From Dicyema japonicum (taxonomy: Eukaryota; Dicyemida; Rhombozoa; Dicyemidae): a DNA stretch of 64,000 nucleotides. Positions 1 to 10,529 of this stretch are shown here, one piece after another; position 1 is the first letter of the stretch; each line of letters begins with the position of its first letter. The stretch lies in assembly GCA_011109175.1 (NCBI GenBank), contig RDEW01000003.1:1484429-1548428 (forward strand), given 5' to 3'. Below the pieces are notes generated by a model that worked only from the letters and a program-made list of their open reading frames with translations, ran no database searches and was not told the origin of the DNA. A program made the translations under genes and the position numbers.

Positions 1-544
1 GTGTAGTCAATGTCATAAACTTTGACATATTTATCCCCTATTTTAGCTTTTGGTAAAAAAATGTTGAGTACCATGCGTGTAAATTTCATTAAAAAGACGT
101 TTCGGTAACACCTGGAAACAATATTGATCCATAATCATTGTAGATTATTAAATTTCTGAACTTTGTCAATGACTCGTACATATCTATTGAAAAGTTAAGC
201 AAATATCACTGTAATAACAAGAGAAATGTAAAATTTTAAAAATTTACAAATTTATTATTAATAATTTAATTTATAATCAAAAATATTTATATCTCATTGC
301 ACAATATTTTCTGTCACAGTCCGTAGGTCAGATTCAATAAGCACTTTCGAGGCTGGCGTGTCATCGATGATTTGTTTTGTGGGGAAATACGAATATAATT
401 TTCTTTAAAGTCAGAATTGTTAATGTTATTTTTTTATATTTAACGAGTTTGGATAGAAAATGATGAATTACTGGAACAGCCTATAAATCAACAGAGGAAA
501 TCCATGTAATGACATGGAATATCAAATCGGGAAACGCGTGACTT
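1..544. other. AT-rich stretch without recognisable gene
   Basis: Only very short open frames and A/T runs are visible on either strand. I see no domain, RNA gene or repeat family that recurs elsewhere in the window. It may be intergenic DNA or very decayed transposon sequence. Confidence 0.4.
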
Positions 545-860
545 GTCAATATTTTTTCTAATTTTAAAACTAAGAATCACCGACAAAATGAAATAAAAGA
601 AAGTTCAAGATAGAAAAATAAGACAGCTTCTCCACAAGATTCCACGTATAGCACGTTGTTGTCGAAGACGATGAGTTTTCGAGCCCAATACGGTCTTTTT
701 TCTAAGATCGCTTGGGTCAATGATTAAGAAAGTTAGTAATGATCGTCGGGAAACCGAATGGTTGTTCCAAAGGATTTCTCTGACAGTTGTCAATAAAAAC
801 AGCCATTCCATTCTATCAGCTGGATTATTATGACTTCGGCAAATCAAAGTCAATTTTGTT
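545..860 (-). mobile_element. LINE-A 3' end fragment
   Basis: Read on the minus strand, a short remnant of LINE C-terminal coding sequence runs into a tail that matches the 3' ends at 32880-32940 (+) and 49718-49755 (-). The shared sequence is a TTTTGTCGGTGATTCTTGG-type end followed by an A/T-rich tail. The reading frame is not intact. Assignment rests on the tail match within the window, not on a recognisable protein domain. Confidence 0.45.
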
Positions 861-1262
861 TCGATTCAATAAAGAAAGCAAAAGACATTATGATAGTTTA
901 GATTTATTGTTTTTTATGTACTCTCTGGTAGACAGAAAACACAAAACTTTTACTGGGACAAAAATTAGATGACTGACATTGCAACAAGAGTCTTCAATTT
1001 ATAGATATCTAGGATGATGGACATCAATACAAAGGCAGTACTAATATGTCAACTCTCTGTCATTTACCAACATCGTCGGGAGCGAGGTAAAGGCACTTTC
1101 CGACGCAGAAAAAACAAAGAGCTAAGGAAAAGAAATATGGAGCACTTTTCGATCGATATACTTTTCCCGCGTTTGTTATCGAGACAACTGGAACGATAAG
1201 CAACAAGTCCTTGATCTCGAACGTATTGACCAAGAAACGCATGACTTATCTAGTTGGTCTTC
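860..1262 (+). mobile_element. Non-LTR retrotransposon C-terminal relic (LINE-F-like)
   Basis: Several plus-strand frames together spell the usual C-terminus of a reverse-transcriptase polyprotein: a lysine/arginine-rich helix (EKKYGALFDRY), then the pattern 'FPAFVIETTGTIS' and 'RIDQETHDL'. Reading it needs frame changes, so it is dead. The pattern is typical of the RT group to which the 47.4-49.7 kb element belongs; that link is inference. Confidence 0.4.
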
Positions 1263-1312
1263 ATAGCGTTCATGAGGAAAAGCATATCACTATAGTCGAC
1301 AGAATTAATATA

Positions 1313-2904
1313 CAGAAAGTCTCTCGAATCCGCGAATTATAACTAATAAATTCTTTAATCCGCCATTTTTTGCTAACAAAATTTCTCGATTCCGCCATGA
1401 ATCCGCCATGTCTCTTAATTTTAAATAATTTTATAGATAAATAATTAAATTATTAACACGTTGTCATTGTTTATTGTTGTTTTTATGAAACGTAACTGTA
1501 CACGATTAAAAAACAAACAAAAAATTGCCATTTTAAAGTTTATTGAATCGAATATTGAATTACCTTCTATAAAAATTTCAGAAATTTTTTTTCAAAAAAT
1601 ATAATGCACCTATTTCTCTTAGATCTATTGATGATTGAGAAGTAAAAGAAAATCTGAAAATATGTTGAATAAAATCTGAGGATTTGTTACAAAATATGCA
1701 TGGAGAATCTGCAACTTTAAATTTTGACCCTATTTTGGTGTCAGATTTTATTGAATTAATCAAAAATAAAATCAATCTCTACGGAGCTCAAAATGTTTAT
1801 AATGCCGACGAAACTAGTTTATTTTACAAAATGATGCTGTCCAAAAGTGTTTGTATAAACCTTAAATCAGGTTATAAAGCATTAAAAGACAGAGTTTCAG
1901 TCATGTTATGCACAAATGTGGACGGTACAGATAAACGAACACCTTTACTAATTGGGATGTTTAAAAATCCTAGATGTTTCAAAAATTTTGATTATTATTC
2001 TAATTCAAAAAAAGCATGGATGGATCGCCGAATTTTTAATCAATTTCTTTTGAAATGGGAAATCGAATTGGGGAAGCATAATAGAAAAATTTTGCTTGTA
2101 AATAAATGTCCTGCACATAAAATGAATTTCATAACATTTACATTAGGTTTTGATTGAATTTAACCAAATTGAAATAATATTTCTACCAGCGAATACAACG
2201 TCGTTTTTGCAACCACTGGATCAGGGTATAATCAAATCGTACAAATGCAATTTCAATTCTCTTAAGTTTTCTAATATTATTCAAAAAATTGAAGCTGGGA
2301 TAAATCCCTATATTGCATACAAAAAATTAAACTTAAAAGATGCAATATTATTCACACATTATGCATGGAACAAGATTTATAGCTCCTTAATATTCAAATG
2401 GTTAACACACGCAAAATGGATTCAAAACATTGAAAGTATAAATTATGAAAACCTTGTCATTGAAAATTAATAATATATTTTAGAAAAAATGAACATAAGT
2501 GATCCTTTAGAAAAGAGACTTTATATCGAAATTGACTACAATGAAAATGAAGAACTTGATTTGAATGATTCGGAGAAAATAGAACAAGAAATTGATAGCG
2601 AAGAACCCGTTGAAGAAAGTCAGAAAGTTGTAACTATTATCGAGGCTTTTCTAGCTTTAAATAAATTAAAAGAATTCTATGATCAGGAAGAATTCTTTGA
2701 TGTCGAAAATCTTGAGTCAATTGAAAACCTTGGATCCTCAATGATCCGAACTCTAAAAAGAAACAAATCAAAACTTACTTATTTTTTTGCTTATAAATAA
2801 TTTTTTTGAATTACATTATTAATGGATGAAAAAATCAATAAGTCTCTCGAATCCGCCAGATTTTGCCGATCCCAGAAATTTGAATTTTTGCCGAGACTTT
2901 ACTG
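1313..2904 (+). mobile_element. Tigger/pogo-type DNA transposon
   Basis: A complete but inactive element. The left terminus (from 1313, CAGAAAGTCTC) and the inverted right terminus (to 2904, CAGTAAAGTCTC read inward) are similar, and both are flanked by the dinucleotide TA (1311-1312 and 2905-2906), the target duplication expected of Tc1/mariner-pogo elements. A second, directly repeated subterminal motif (TCTCTCGAATCCGC) lies near both ends. Inside is a broken transposase. The total of about 1.6 kb is short for the family because the HTH-to-DDE linker is deleted. Confidence 0.85.
1485..2470 (+). pseudogene. Tigger/pogo transposase, disrupted
   Basis: The frame from 1485 encodes an N-terminal CENP-B-like helix-turn-helix start and stops near 1600. 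A frame from 1684 to 2157 carries the first part of the DDE core (NADET = first Asp) and the region of the second Asp (LLVNKCPAH, where family members have D-N before C/S-x-A-H; the Asp is now Asn). A third frame, 2150-2470, holds the last part (LQPLDQGIIKSYK). Two frame changes, an internal deletion and loss of the second catalytic Asp make it non-functional. An acidic ORF (2489-2800) may be the C-terminal tail. Confidence 0.85.
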
Positions 2905-2984
2905 TAATTATTTTTTAATTTTTTAAATAACCCACTTTATTTAACCAACAGTAAAAAAATTAATATTTAATAATCAACAAAAAG

Positions 2985-3775
2985 GTTGTATTTATGTTGA
3001 CGATACAACCTTACTGGCTGAAACAGAGGATGGCCTCAGGGAGTTGATTCTAAGATTCAGAGAAAAGAGCGCCGTCTTTGGTTTATTGCTAAAAATCAAG
3101 AAGACCAAAATTATGACTACTGCTAATAATGGAATAATGGAACTAAAAATTGGGAATGAGAAAATAGAGTTGCGATAATGTTGTCTTTCTGGGATGTCTA
3201 ATTAATCGGAATGGTGACGGAGGCTTGGAAATCAAGAGGCGAATTGCCATGAGACGAGACACCTTCCAGAGAATGAATAGAATTTGGAAAAACAAAGATA
3301 TTTCCTTAAGGACCAAATGCAGACTAGTTAATGCAATCGTGTTCCCGGTTGTTCTATACGGCGCAGAATCATGGATATTGAAAAAAGCGGATAGACGAAA
3401 AATTGATGCTTTTGAACTGTGGTGCTGGAGGAGGTTACTAAGAATCCCTTGGACTTCCAAAATAACAAACATCGATGTACTCAAACGGGTAGACTGACAT
3501 TTCGCTAGAAGAAAGAATCGTAAAACACAGATTGGCGTTCTTTGGGCATGTTGTCTGCTCTGATTTACTGGATAGAACCATTATGCTGAGAAATATTACT
3601 GGGAAGAGAAGACCTGGCCGACCAAGGACTCGGTGGCTATCCACGGTGGAAGACGTCACGGGAATGCCTATATCAAGGCTACTCCAAATTGCAACGGATC
3701 GGGGAGAGTGGAGGAAACTCGTTCATGAGATCTCCAAGGGTCGGACACGACTTAATTGGACAACATAACATAACA
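2985..3775 (+). mobile_element. RTE-clade LINE, 3' half
   Basis: Plus-strand frames give the second half of a reverse transcriptase: the catalytic box YVDD followed by TTLLAETED, then the thumb region with 'FPVVLYGAESWILKKADRR' and 'FELWCWRRLLRIPWT', and the terminal 'RPGRPRTRW' and 'KGRTRLNWTT'. This order and the end motif (GGGTCGGACACGACTT at the nucleotide level) are those of RTE/BovB-type elements. The 3' end finishes in a short (ATAAC)n-like repeat near 3775. One frame change lies around 3175 and one near 3495. It is 5'-truncated, as usual for LINEs. Confidence 0.85.
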
Positions 3776-3949
3776 TAATCAACAACCTTCATCGCCTGCA
3801 TGTTCGGCGTGTCCTCGGCAGGTTCGATTCTAGTCGCTGAAACAACTCCGAGAGCGCCTTGTCCAATTGAACCCTCTGCCCATATGGCATCTCTGGGCTC
3901 TCCCTCCTATAATTCACTGTCAGGCTCTTTAGGTCTGCTTTTTAAATAA
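3776..3949. other. Unassigned repeat-like sequence
   Basis: A GC-richer patch between two LINE ends, ending in AAATAACAAATAG. It contains GGTTCGATTC (close to a pol III B-box). I cannot place it in one of the window's SINE families. Confidence 0.3.
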
Positions 3950-4208
3950 CAAATAGATTATTATTAATAATAGCAATGTCCATGGAACCAGAAAAGCTAA
4001 TTAATTTGAGATTCACTATTGCCATGCATCTCAGAATACGCGCTGTAAGTCGTTTCCATTCTCCCCTGTTTCTCGCAACCGCCCTCAGATCATCTAGATC
4101 CTCTCCAGATTTCAGCTTCCTTTCTATGCACATGAGTTCTTTGTCGACCTCGACTTTGTCGACCTCGATACGTTGTTTTGTTAAATTAAATTTAATTCCA
4201 AAGACCAC
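3950..4208 (-). mobile_element. LINE-D 3' end
   Basis: On the minus strand a short frame (GEDLDDLRAVARNRGEWKRL) corresponds to the end of the LINE-D polyprotein seen at about 14960-15060 (AEDLENLRTDAQRRGRWRRL). The following 75 bp match the 3' tail at 24414-24500 almost base for base, ending in ATTATTAATAATAAT. So this is the 3' end of the same family. Confidence 0.7.
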
Positions 4209-4214
4209 TGTTAA

Positions 4215-5900
4215 ACCGAAAAAACTAAACTAAGTGATCCCGATGAATTGGATCAAGGCTCTCATCTTTGCTCGGTGTTGATCCCTTGAGCCTACACAAG
4301 TTCGTTGCGTGACGAGCACTTCCTTTTTGGCATTGGTGTCCATTTTTGTTTTTTTCGATTAGTTTTTCCATAGGCGTCGGTGATTTAATGTTTTCCCCTG
4401 TATACCATCTCTCGGTTGGTTTTTGAAGGCCCTTTTCTGGGTTGCGGAGATTTTCTGGATGTTCGTATAAGAGGCCAGTGGTCCCCATGAAGTACACGCA
4501 TATGAAATGCATGGTTCGATGTACTGTGAGTAGAGCGTTTTAAGTATAGGGTGATGTCCAATTTTCTCTGTTAGGCATTTCAGAAGGTTGATTTTCTTCT
4601 CACATTTGTTCAGCACGTTAGTGACGTGTCTCATAAGGTTCATATGTGTATCGAAAGTCAGACCCAATATTTTTTGCCATTTGCTGAACGACAATGCTCT
4701 TCCCTCCACAGTAACTTCTATTGTCCTTTGACAATCTTTTGTCCGAGGTATAGAGAGGTGTAACATATTTTTCGGTATTGATAGACATCCGATTTTCATT
4801 AAACCACTCGAGTAGTCGATCCATGTGGTGTTGTATTATTTCCGTCGCTGTTTGGGTGTTCTGATCACTGTGAGGCTAAGACGATATCGTCTGCATAAGC
4901 CAGCAGCAGGTCGTCTTCTCCATTCGGCTTCGGAATGTCAGCTAAATAGGTTGAATAGGAATGGTGATAGCGGCGAACCCTGGGGTACTCCATTTGGGAA
5001 TAAACGGGAGACAGAATGAATGTTTCCAATGCACACTCAACCTCTTCGTCCGCTAAGGAAGTTTGTCAGCCAGCGTTTGAGGTTTTCAGGGATATCTGAT
5101 TATTAGATTTTCCATGTTAGATTCTTCCTCGGCACGAAAACTTTGTGGACGTCTAGTGAGCATAACACAGTTTTCTGGTGTCTTGGCTTGTACAGAAATC
5201 CAGAGAGAATAAAGTTAGTCAAAATGTGAGGAAGCTTGTTGTGGACCGATCCTTTTTGAAACCATGCTGGAACGGTTTATCGGGAATCCTTTCAGTGATT
5301 TTTGCGAGGATAAGCTTTTCCAGAATTTTTGACATGGAGCATAAGAGAGTAATAGGCCTGAAGAAGTTGGGCTTCTTTCGGTTTTCCTGGCTTCAATACT
5401 GGGCTAATATTTGCAAGTTTCCATATCGTTGGGATTGAGTTATAATTAATCGACCAGTTGTAGATTTTGGTCAGGGTACCGATTCCCTCATTGCCTAGGT
5501 TTTTCAGGAGGATTATGGGAATTCCGTCTGGACCATGAGAATGTGTTACTTTTGTTTGGCTTAGGGATCCATTACCTCTTTTCCTTGAATTAAGTTAATT
5601 GATTTTTGGTTTTCTTAGCGGCGGTTTGGGTGGGTCAGTCCTCGTGGTTTTTTGAGAGATTTTCGCGTAGTATTTTATTAGGGCGTTTAGGTCCTTTTGG
5701 CTGAATTCGTCATTTCCGGGTGTCCTCTCATCCACCTTCGAGATATTTCGAATAGTCTTCCAGACTTCAAATGTTGACCGGTTACGATTTAATGACGTAG
5801 GACCATCTTCCATTTAGCTCTCTGTACTTTGAATTCATTGGCTTTTGTTTCCTCGTTCAGCACTTTTAGACGGATCCTTGCTTCGGAGGAACGGATCCCT
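4215..5900 (-). mobile_element. LINE-A (CR1/Jockey-like) relic
   Basis: Minus-strand frames in order include a linker before the RT (5595-5813), an RT core broken by many frameshifts (5000-5450), and the RT thumb/C-terminal region (4359-4799), with 'KILGLTFDTHMNLMRHV' and 'SQYIEPCISYACTSWGPLA'. The end (codons RDH, nucleotides GGGATCAC followed by a T-rich tail and AAATTTAA) matches LINE-A 3' ends at 32515 and 39090. Heavily decayed. Confidence 0.75.
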
Positions 5901-5989
5901 GCTTTTTTGAGACGGTTTAATATATAGAAGTATGAACAAATAGATAGTAGTTAAAATTTTATTAAAAATTAGTAAATAAAAATAAGATA

Positions 5990-6968
5990 TTAATTATATG
6001 AATAATCTATAAGTTTTTGACCAAAAGTTCTGGTAGTTTCATATGTGTAAAATAACACTCCCGTGGCTGGAAATGTACGAAGAAGAGTGGGGGTAAGTCC
6101 ATTATAAAACCCCTTAATACCTAAAGTCATAATTGCATGAAACCATTTTCTTTAATAATTAATGAAATTGAATGGGAAATTGACTTGTTGGTGACCTGCA
6201 CTCGGGATTTAATAGTATCAAATGGAAATATGCAGACCCACAAGACAACCCCCGCAATTCCACCGGCCATTATATACTCAAAGGGACCTTTAAAGTCAAG
6301 AGATTCAACCAACCTGGTTCATAATCCTCCCTTCGGTTCTGTGATTCAAAAAATGAAAGAGTAGCCTTGTATGAACCAAAAAATGCAAAATATCCAGGCA
6401 CTTCTCTCAACATGGTAGGCAGAAGACCACTGAAAAGTCCTCGATAGCCTTCCAACTGAATAATACGACGAACCATCGAAAATGGGGTACTATATTTTGT
6501 TTAATTTACTACATATTTTTTAAGGAAGTTTCCGCCAACGTCTGTAGCTTGCACTTAATTAGTTCTGTGGGGCACATGACAAGTGCTCCAAAAAAACCAC
6601 CAAATGCTCCAGAAACGGATTGCTCGAGCATTGACAATTTGGAGGGATTGTCGAAATTATTATATCGGACAAAGAAACGTTCAGCTAATCCATAGGCAAG
6701 AAAGACGACAGCATTTTCGCCGATATTGGCGTACAGTGACGGTACAGTACCTTTGTATAATCCCTTTATGCCCTGAGTTTTGAATGTATGGTAAAAACAG
6801 TGAATAAAATTACGGTAGAGTTTAGGAAAGGTCTGAAGTTTTACTTTCGTAGTATCTAGAGACTGTCCCACTAATACGGACGCTGTGGCTCCTTGAAATA
6901 TTCATGTAAAAAATACCTAATGCAGCCCCTGTCCCATTAAGAAAACCATCAATCAACACGTTGTTCAT
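5990..6968 (-). CDS. SLC25A15: Mitochondrial ornithine carrier (SLC25A15-like)
   Basis: Inner-mitochondrial-membrane carrier, most like the ornithine/citrulline exchanger of the urea cycle. Five exons join in frame across four GT-AG mini-introns (6892-6916, 25 bp; 6490-6512, 23 bp; 6288-6313, 26 bp; 6121-6143, 23 bp) to give about 293 residues, close to the 301 of vertebrate ORNT1. All three carrier repeats are present: QSLDTTKVKLQT in the first, CPTELIKCKLQT in the second and FPFDTIKSRVQV in the third, each the PxD/ExxKxxxQ signature, the first with Gln-Ser in place of Pro. The start is the ATG before NNVLIDGFLNGTGAALGATA. No disruption is seen. Substrate is inferred from overall resemblance; another basic-amino-acid carrier is possible. 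Confidence 0.88.
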
Positions 6969-7079
6969 TTTAAAACTATTCTAATATATTAAAATAAACT
7001 TAATTAAAATAATTTTTTAATTAAAGTAAGGGGCCTCCTGAGTTAGATGGATCCGATTACGGCACTAGAAGTTAAGATT

Positions 7080-7200
7080 ATTATTACCTTCAGGATCACT
7101 GGGTCACATAGAAAGAAATAAAAGTTCTCAACTAACTAAGTGATTCTAGACCGACAAGGGGGAGGACGAGTCTGGCGGGGTCGAGAATCCTCTACAGCTC
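7080..7200 (-). repeat. LINE 3'-end unit with (TAA)n tail, inverted copy
   Basis: About 90 bp here are the reverse complement of 10175-10275. Shared core on the minus strand: CACTTAGTTAG, GAGAACTTTTATTTCTTTCT, GACCCAGTGATCCTG, then a TAATAATAAT tail. This looks like a LINE 3' untranslated end, related to but distinct from the LINE-A tail. Confidence 0.6.
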
Positions 7201-7217
7201 TTTTAATTGGACATGAC

Positions 7218-7561
7218 TAGCCGCGTGAAAATTAGCCGCTTGGCGCCATGTGGTGCTGCGTGGTTAATTTGTTGAAGTTTTCTGCTTGCTTGTCTGTTCC
7301 TCCTCTCTCTTCCTAATAGAGTGGCGTCATGTGATCCACCTGTCTAGGTGACGCCCAGTGCCAGACCGGCACGAAAAAGGATCATTTGCTCTTCCCCACT
7401 CCACTGGAGGGGTTTCCACAACTGCATGTGATGGACGTCTTACCTTTTATGCTGATTCCGGATGGACTCTGTTTCTGTAGAAGTGGAAACTTGATACACT
7501 TAATTAGTTGGTTACTTTAACTTCTTTCTCGGTGTATCCAGGGTTAATAATAAATAAATAA
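7218..7561 (+). mobile_element. SINE-L copy 1, with 13-bp target duplication
   Basis: Full-length short interspersed element flanked by a perfect 13-bp direct repeat (AATTGGACATGAC at 7205-7217 and 7562-7574). Its middle (GAGTGGCGTCATGTGATCCACC, about 7319-7341, to GGAAACT near 7483) resembles the 5' end of LINE-A (about 30987-31110 and 58600-58725). Its last 60 bp (CACTTAATTAGTTG to a GGGTTAATAA tail) resemble the LINE-A 3' end at 32515-32578. It has no coding capacity. Other copies: 22243, 42783, 55618; partial: 15484, 23635, 27985. Confidence 0.8.
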
Positions 7562-7574
7562 AATTGGACATGAC

Positions 7575-8185
7575 ATCGGCTAAAACTTTTACAAGTTTGT
7601 AGATATTTCGATAGTATATGAAGCAGAGGGCAGCTCGGTAGACTGGTCTCCTTTAAGAATTTTCGTTGTAATTCAATTAGAAGATTTTCAATAATTTGTA
7701 TCTTGTGCTCTGGTCCAATCCATTTCACTGCAGTCTCCTGGATTGCGGATAGTTTTAATGATGAGGATCGTGAAATCTGCATTGCCCACGAAGGACTTGC
7801 ATGTGTCATCGTGTGTCTGATAAATTTTTCATAAACTTTGGCAAGGCTCCCAGTTTGGTCTTTAAGTGTTTTTGAGACCATTTTTAAAAATTTTCACTTT
7901 CGTCAGAGCAGAAGTAACTTTGTTCTCAACGTGTCAGATAAAGGAGAGTCCCTGATCAAAGATGACTCTGAGAATCTTGCGTGTTGTGCTAGTAGGAGTA
8001 CCCTCGTTATTCATAAGAATTTTTGATTCATAGAGATGTCTTTTGTAAATGGTAAACAGCGTGACAGAAAACTTTGTTGCTGATATGTCAAGCCTCCGCG
8101 TCGAGATCCATACTTCTAACTTGTCAAGTATTTGTTGAGCGGACTGAGTCACTGATTGAATGCTTCTGTCTTCGAGGATTAAGCA
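7575..8185 (-). mobile_element. LINE reverse-transcriptase relic
   Basis: Minus-strand frames at 7934-8185 and 7575-7881 give the end of a Jockey/CR1-type RT: 'RRLDISATKFSVTLFTIYKR' then, after a frame change, 'HTMTHASPSWAMQISRSSS' and 'LSAIQETAVKWI'. No 3' tail is obvious because SINE-L copy 1 and its duplication abut it. Confidence 0.65.
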
Positions 8186-9006
8186 GTTTTCATTATAGGT
8201 TTGTTTGATGACAGGTGACATGTCGTAAATTTTTTGATTTTTGATAAGAAATGACAGGTGATATGTGGATTGACACATGAAATGTAACCAGCACTGGATG
8301 GGTAACCCGGGGGGGACGTGACATATTATCACATAAAGAGATAAACATTTTATAGAGCACATGTTGAATATTTATGAATTTTTTAAAATAATAATAACGA
8401 TTTATTAACAAAAGATTTAAGGAGTTTTCTGGAGGGTGTGAATAACGGCAAAATATATTATGTCACATGGGCCTAGCGATACCTATGGGCAGCCTGTTAC
8501 ATTAACCTTGAACCAAGATTAACTTCAATTAATTTTATAAATGATTTATTAACACAAAAAATTAAATTTAAGTAACTTTTTTTAATCTACTCATTAATAC
8601 AGTCAATATTTCTCCTTTCGAATTTTTTATCTATCAAATTAAACCATTTAAAACTACCTCCACGCGATTATTCGATAAAATATTAATTATTTATGCAACT
8701 GGATAATACTGAGACTCAAACTTATCCAGTGATTCATACTTTATCTCCCATGTTAAAAGTATATTTACTATTATGAACATTCATTTTCCTGTTCATAGCT
8801 TTGTAATAATTCGAATTTTCTTCAATCGATTTAATTTCAAAATTGAATCTCTTCGCATTCGGACACAAATTATCTGACTGGGAATTATCTAGATATAATT
8901 TTTTTAAATCAAACTACGTGAATTTTCAATAGATTCTGGAGTCGAACAATTAACCAAATCGTCAATTTGTTCTGGAATCGCACACTCATCACTTAAATTA
9001 TCTAAG

Positions 9007-9357
9007 TCATAATGTGATATAAGTATAACCATTAATTATTGAATTTATTCCCTTAATTCCTCGATATCTTTCGAAAGGACTTTCGTTGGAAAATGAATGG
9101 ACCGATATGTTATAACTGTAGACAGCACTTTCTAATTTATCAAGCCACTTTTTTTCACTGTTATCCAGCATTTTTGACAACTTCCTCGTGATCGTCTGAT
9201 TAAATCTTTCGACAATTCCTTGTGCTCGTGGATTGTTAGGCCTTCCGTGAATTTGCTTAATGTTAAAATCTTCGCAAAGTTTTGTTATTTCTTGATTTTT
9301 AAATTCAGAACCATTGTCCGACTGAAGAAATTTACATGGCCCATTCAGGCGGAACAA
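9007..9357 (-). pseudogene. DDE integrase core (Ginger/KRBA2-like)
   Basis: The frame encodes the second half of an integrase catalytic core: 'FLQSDNGSEFKNQEI' (the second catalytic Asp, in SDNGSEF), 'HGRPNNPRAQGIVERFN' (the Glu, in GIVERFN), then 'YSYNISVHSFSNESPFERY'. The upstream part, with the zinc-binding and first-Asp regions, lies further along the minus strand (about 9360-10026) but is split by stops. It has the structure of LTR-retroelement or Ginger integrases; no RT or protease is seen nearby, which favours a DNA transposon. Confidence 0.75.
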
Positions 9358-10139
9358 AGATCTTAAGTTTTCACATACTTCTTTACCAGACTTATTATAG
9401 AGTGGTCGTACAAAAGCGAATCTATAAATTAAAAAAAAACCAGCCTACTATATATGTCAATGACCGTTAAAATCCATTTGAAATTTTTATTTAATGTTGA
9501 AAATTTTTTCAGGTCTATTAGATCTACATGAAAACGTTCATTTGGAGAAGAAGCAAACACATGGTGATTTATATCGACAATCTACAATTATAAAAAATCA
9601 CGAACTTTTAAAGGACGCGAAAATTTGCAGACTTCACAATTTCGAATGACTTTTCTATAATCTCATTCTTTACAGTGAAGTATCTTTGTCGACATTCATA
9701 CTCAATTTTATTGACTCCTCCGTTTGAAAACTCGTGCAACGATTTCGCAACATGCTCCATTATGGTTTCATTATCCAGGGATATGACTAACTTGGGATCA
9801 GTTGATTTAAGATACAGTCTAAAATTATTGAAAATTTACAATACCTGTCATTGATAATAAAAAAATTCTCTATCTTCTTTACAAGCCTATATTTTCGGTG
9901 CCTCGGAAGATTTTCGGGAAATTTATCATGCAAAGCATCTTTTAAAGTTTGATATTCAACGCAATTTTTCACAAAACCCTTGTAAGAAGCCATTGCAACA
10001 AAATAATCTTCCATGCTATAAATCACGCTAGAAATCTAGGTTTACCGCTATAAAAAATAAAATCTTTATAATCATAACATTTATGAATAAAAAACTAATT
10101 TAACAGAATTAAATCACAACATAAATCGGATATATAAAA

Positions 10140-10275
10140 TTAAATGTCGGATAATCCAATAATGAGACTCGACTCGTCCTCACCTTTGTCGGTCTGGGAT
10201 CACTTAGTTAGATGAGAACTTTTATTTCTTTCTCTTTGACCCAGTGATCCTGGGGGTAATAATAATAATAATGTC
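10140..10275 (+). repeat. LINE 3'-end unit with (TAA)n tail
   Basis: Partner of the inverted copy at 7080-7200. It ends in a run of TAATAATAATAATAAT at about 10257-10272. It carries GGGATCAC at the point where LINE-A coding sequence stops, so it may be a subfamily 3' end. Confidence 0.6.
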
Positions 10276-10529
10276 GGATAATCAAAAGACCTTTTCAAGG
10301 TCGAAAAAATGTAACAGGCTGCCCATGCGTTACGCGCCGTCCATGTGACATATTATACATGTCCGACACAAGTAAAAATGATAAAAGCCACATTAAGACA
10401 GGTGACATGTACCAGCATGGGACGCGACATAATAAGTGCAAATGTATCCATCTAACCACTTCATCGTGAATTCTAATGTAGTCGCTGTTAAGCATCCTAT
10501 TGCAGCGTGGAGCCATATGATCCAATAAC

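Larger units (their letters stand above)
8455..10354 (-). mobile_element. Integrase-bearing element with ~50-bp inverted repeats
   Basis: A decayed retroviral-type integrase is flanked by inverted copies of a ~50-bp sequence: 8455-8506 (TATGTCACATGGGC, then ATGGGCAGCCTGTTACA) and, inverted, 10310-10354 (TGTAACAGGCTGCCCATG, then CATGTGACATATTATA). Further sequence related to these ends (ACAGGTGA, GTGACATATTAT) lies at 8210-8345 and 10385-10440 in direct orientation, so the outer structure may be compound. Cut-and-paste elements with such integrases are the Ginger group; that identification is inference. A LINE 3' end (10140-10275) lies inside the right part. Confidence 0.5.
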
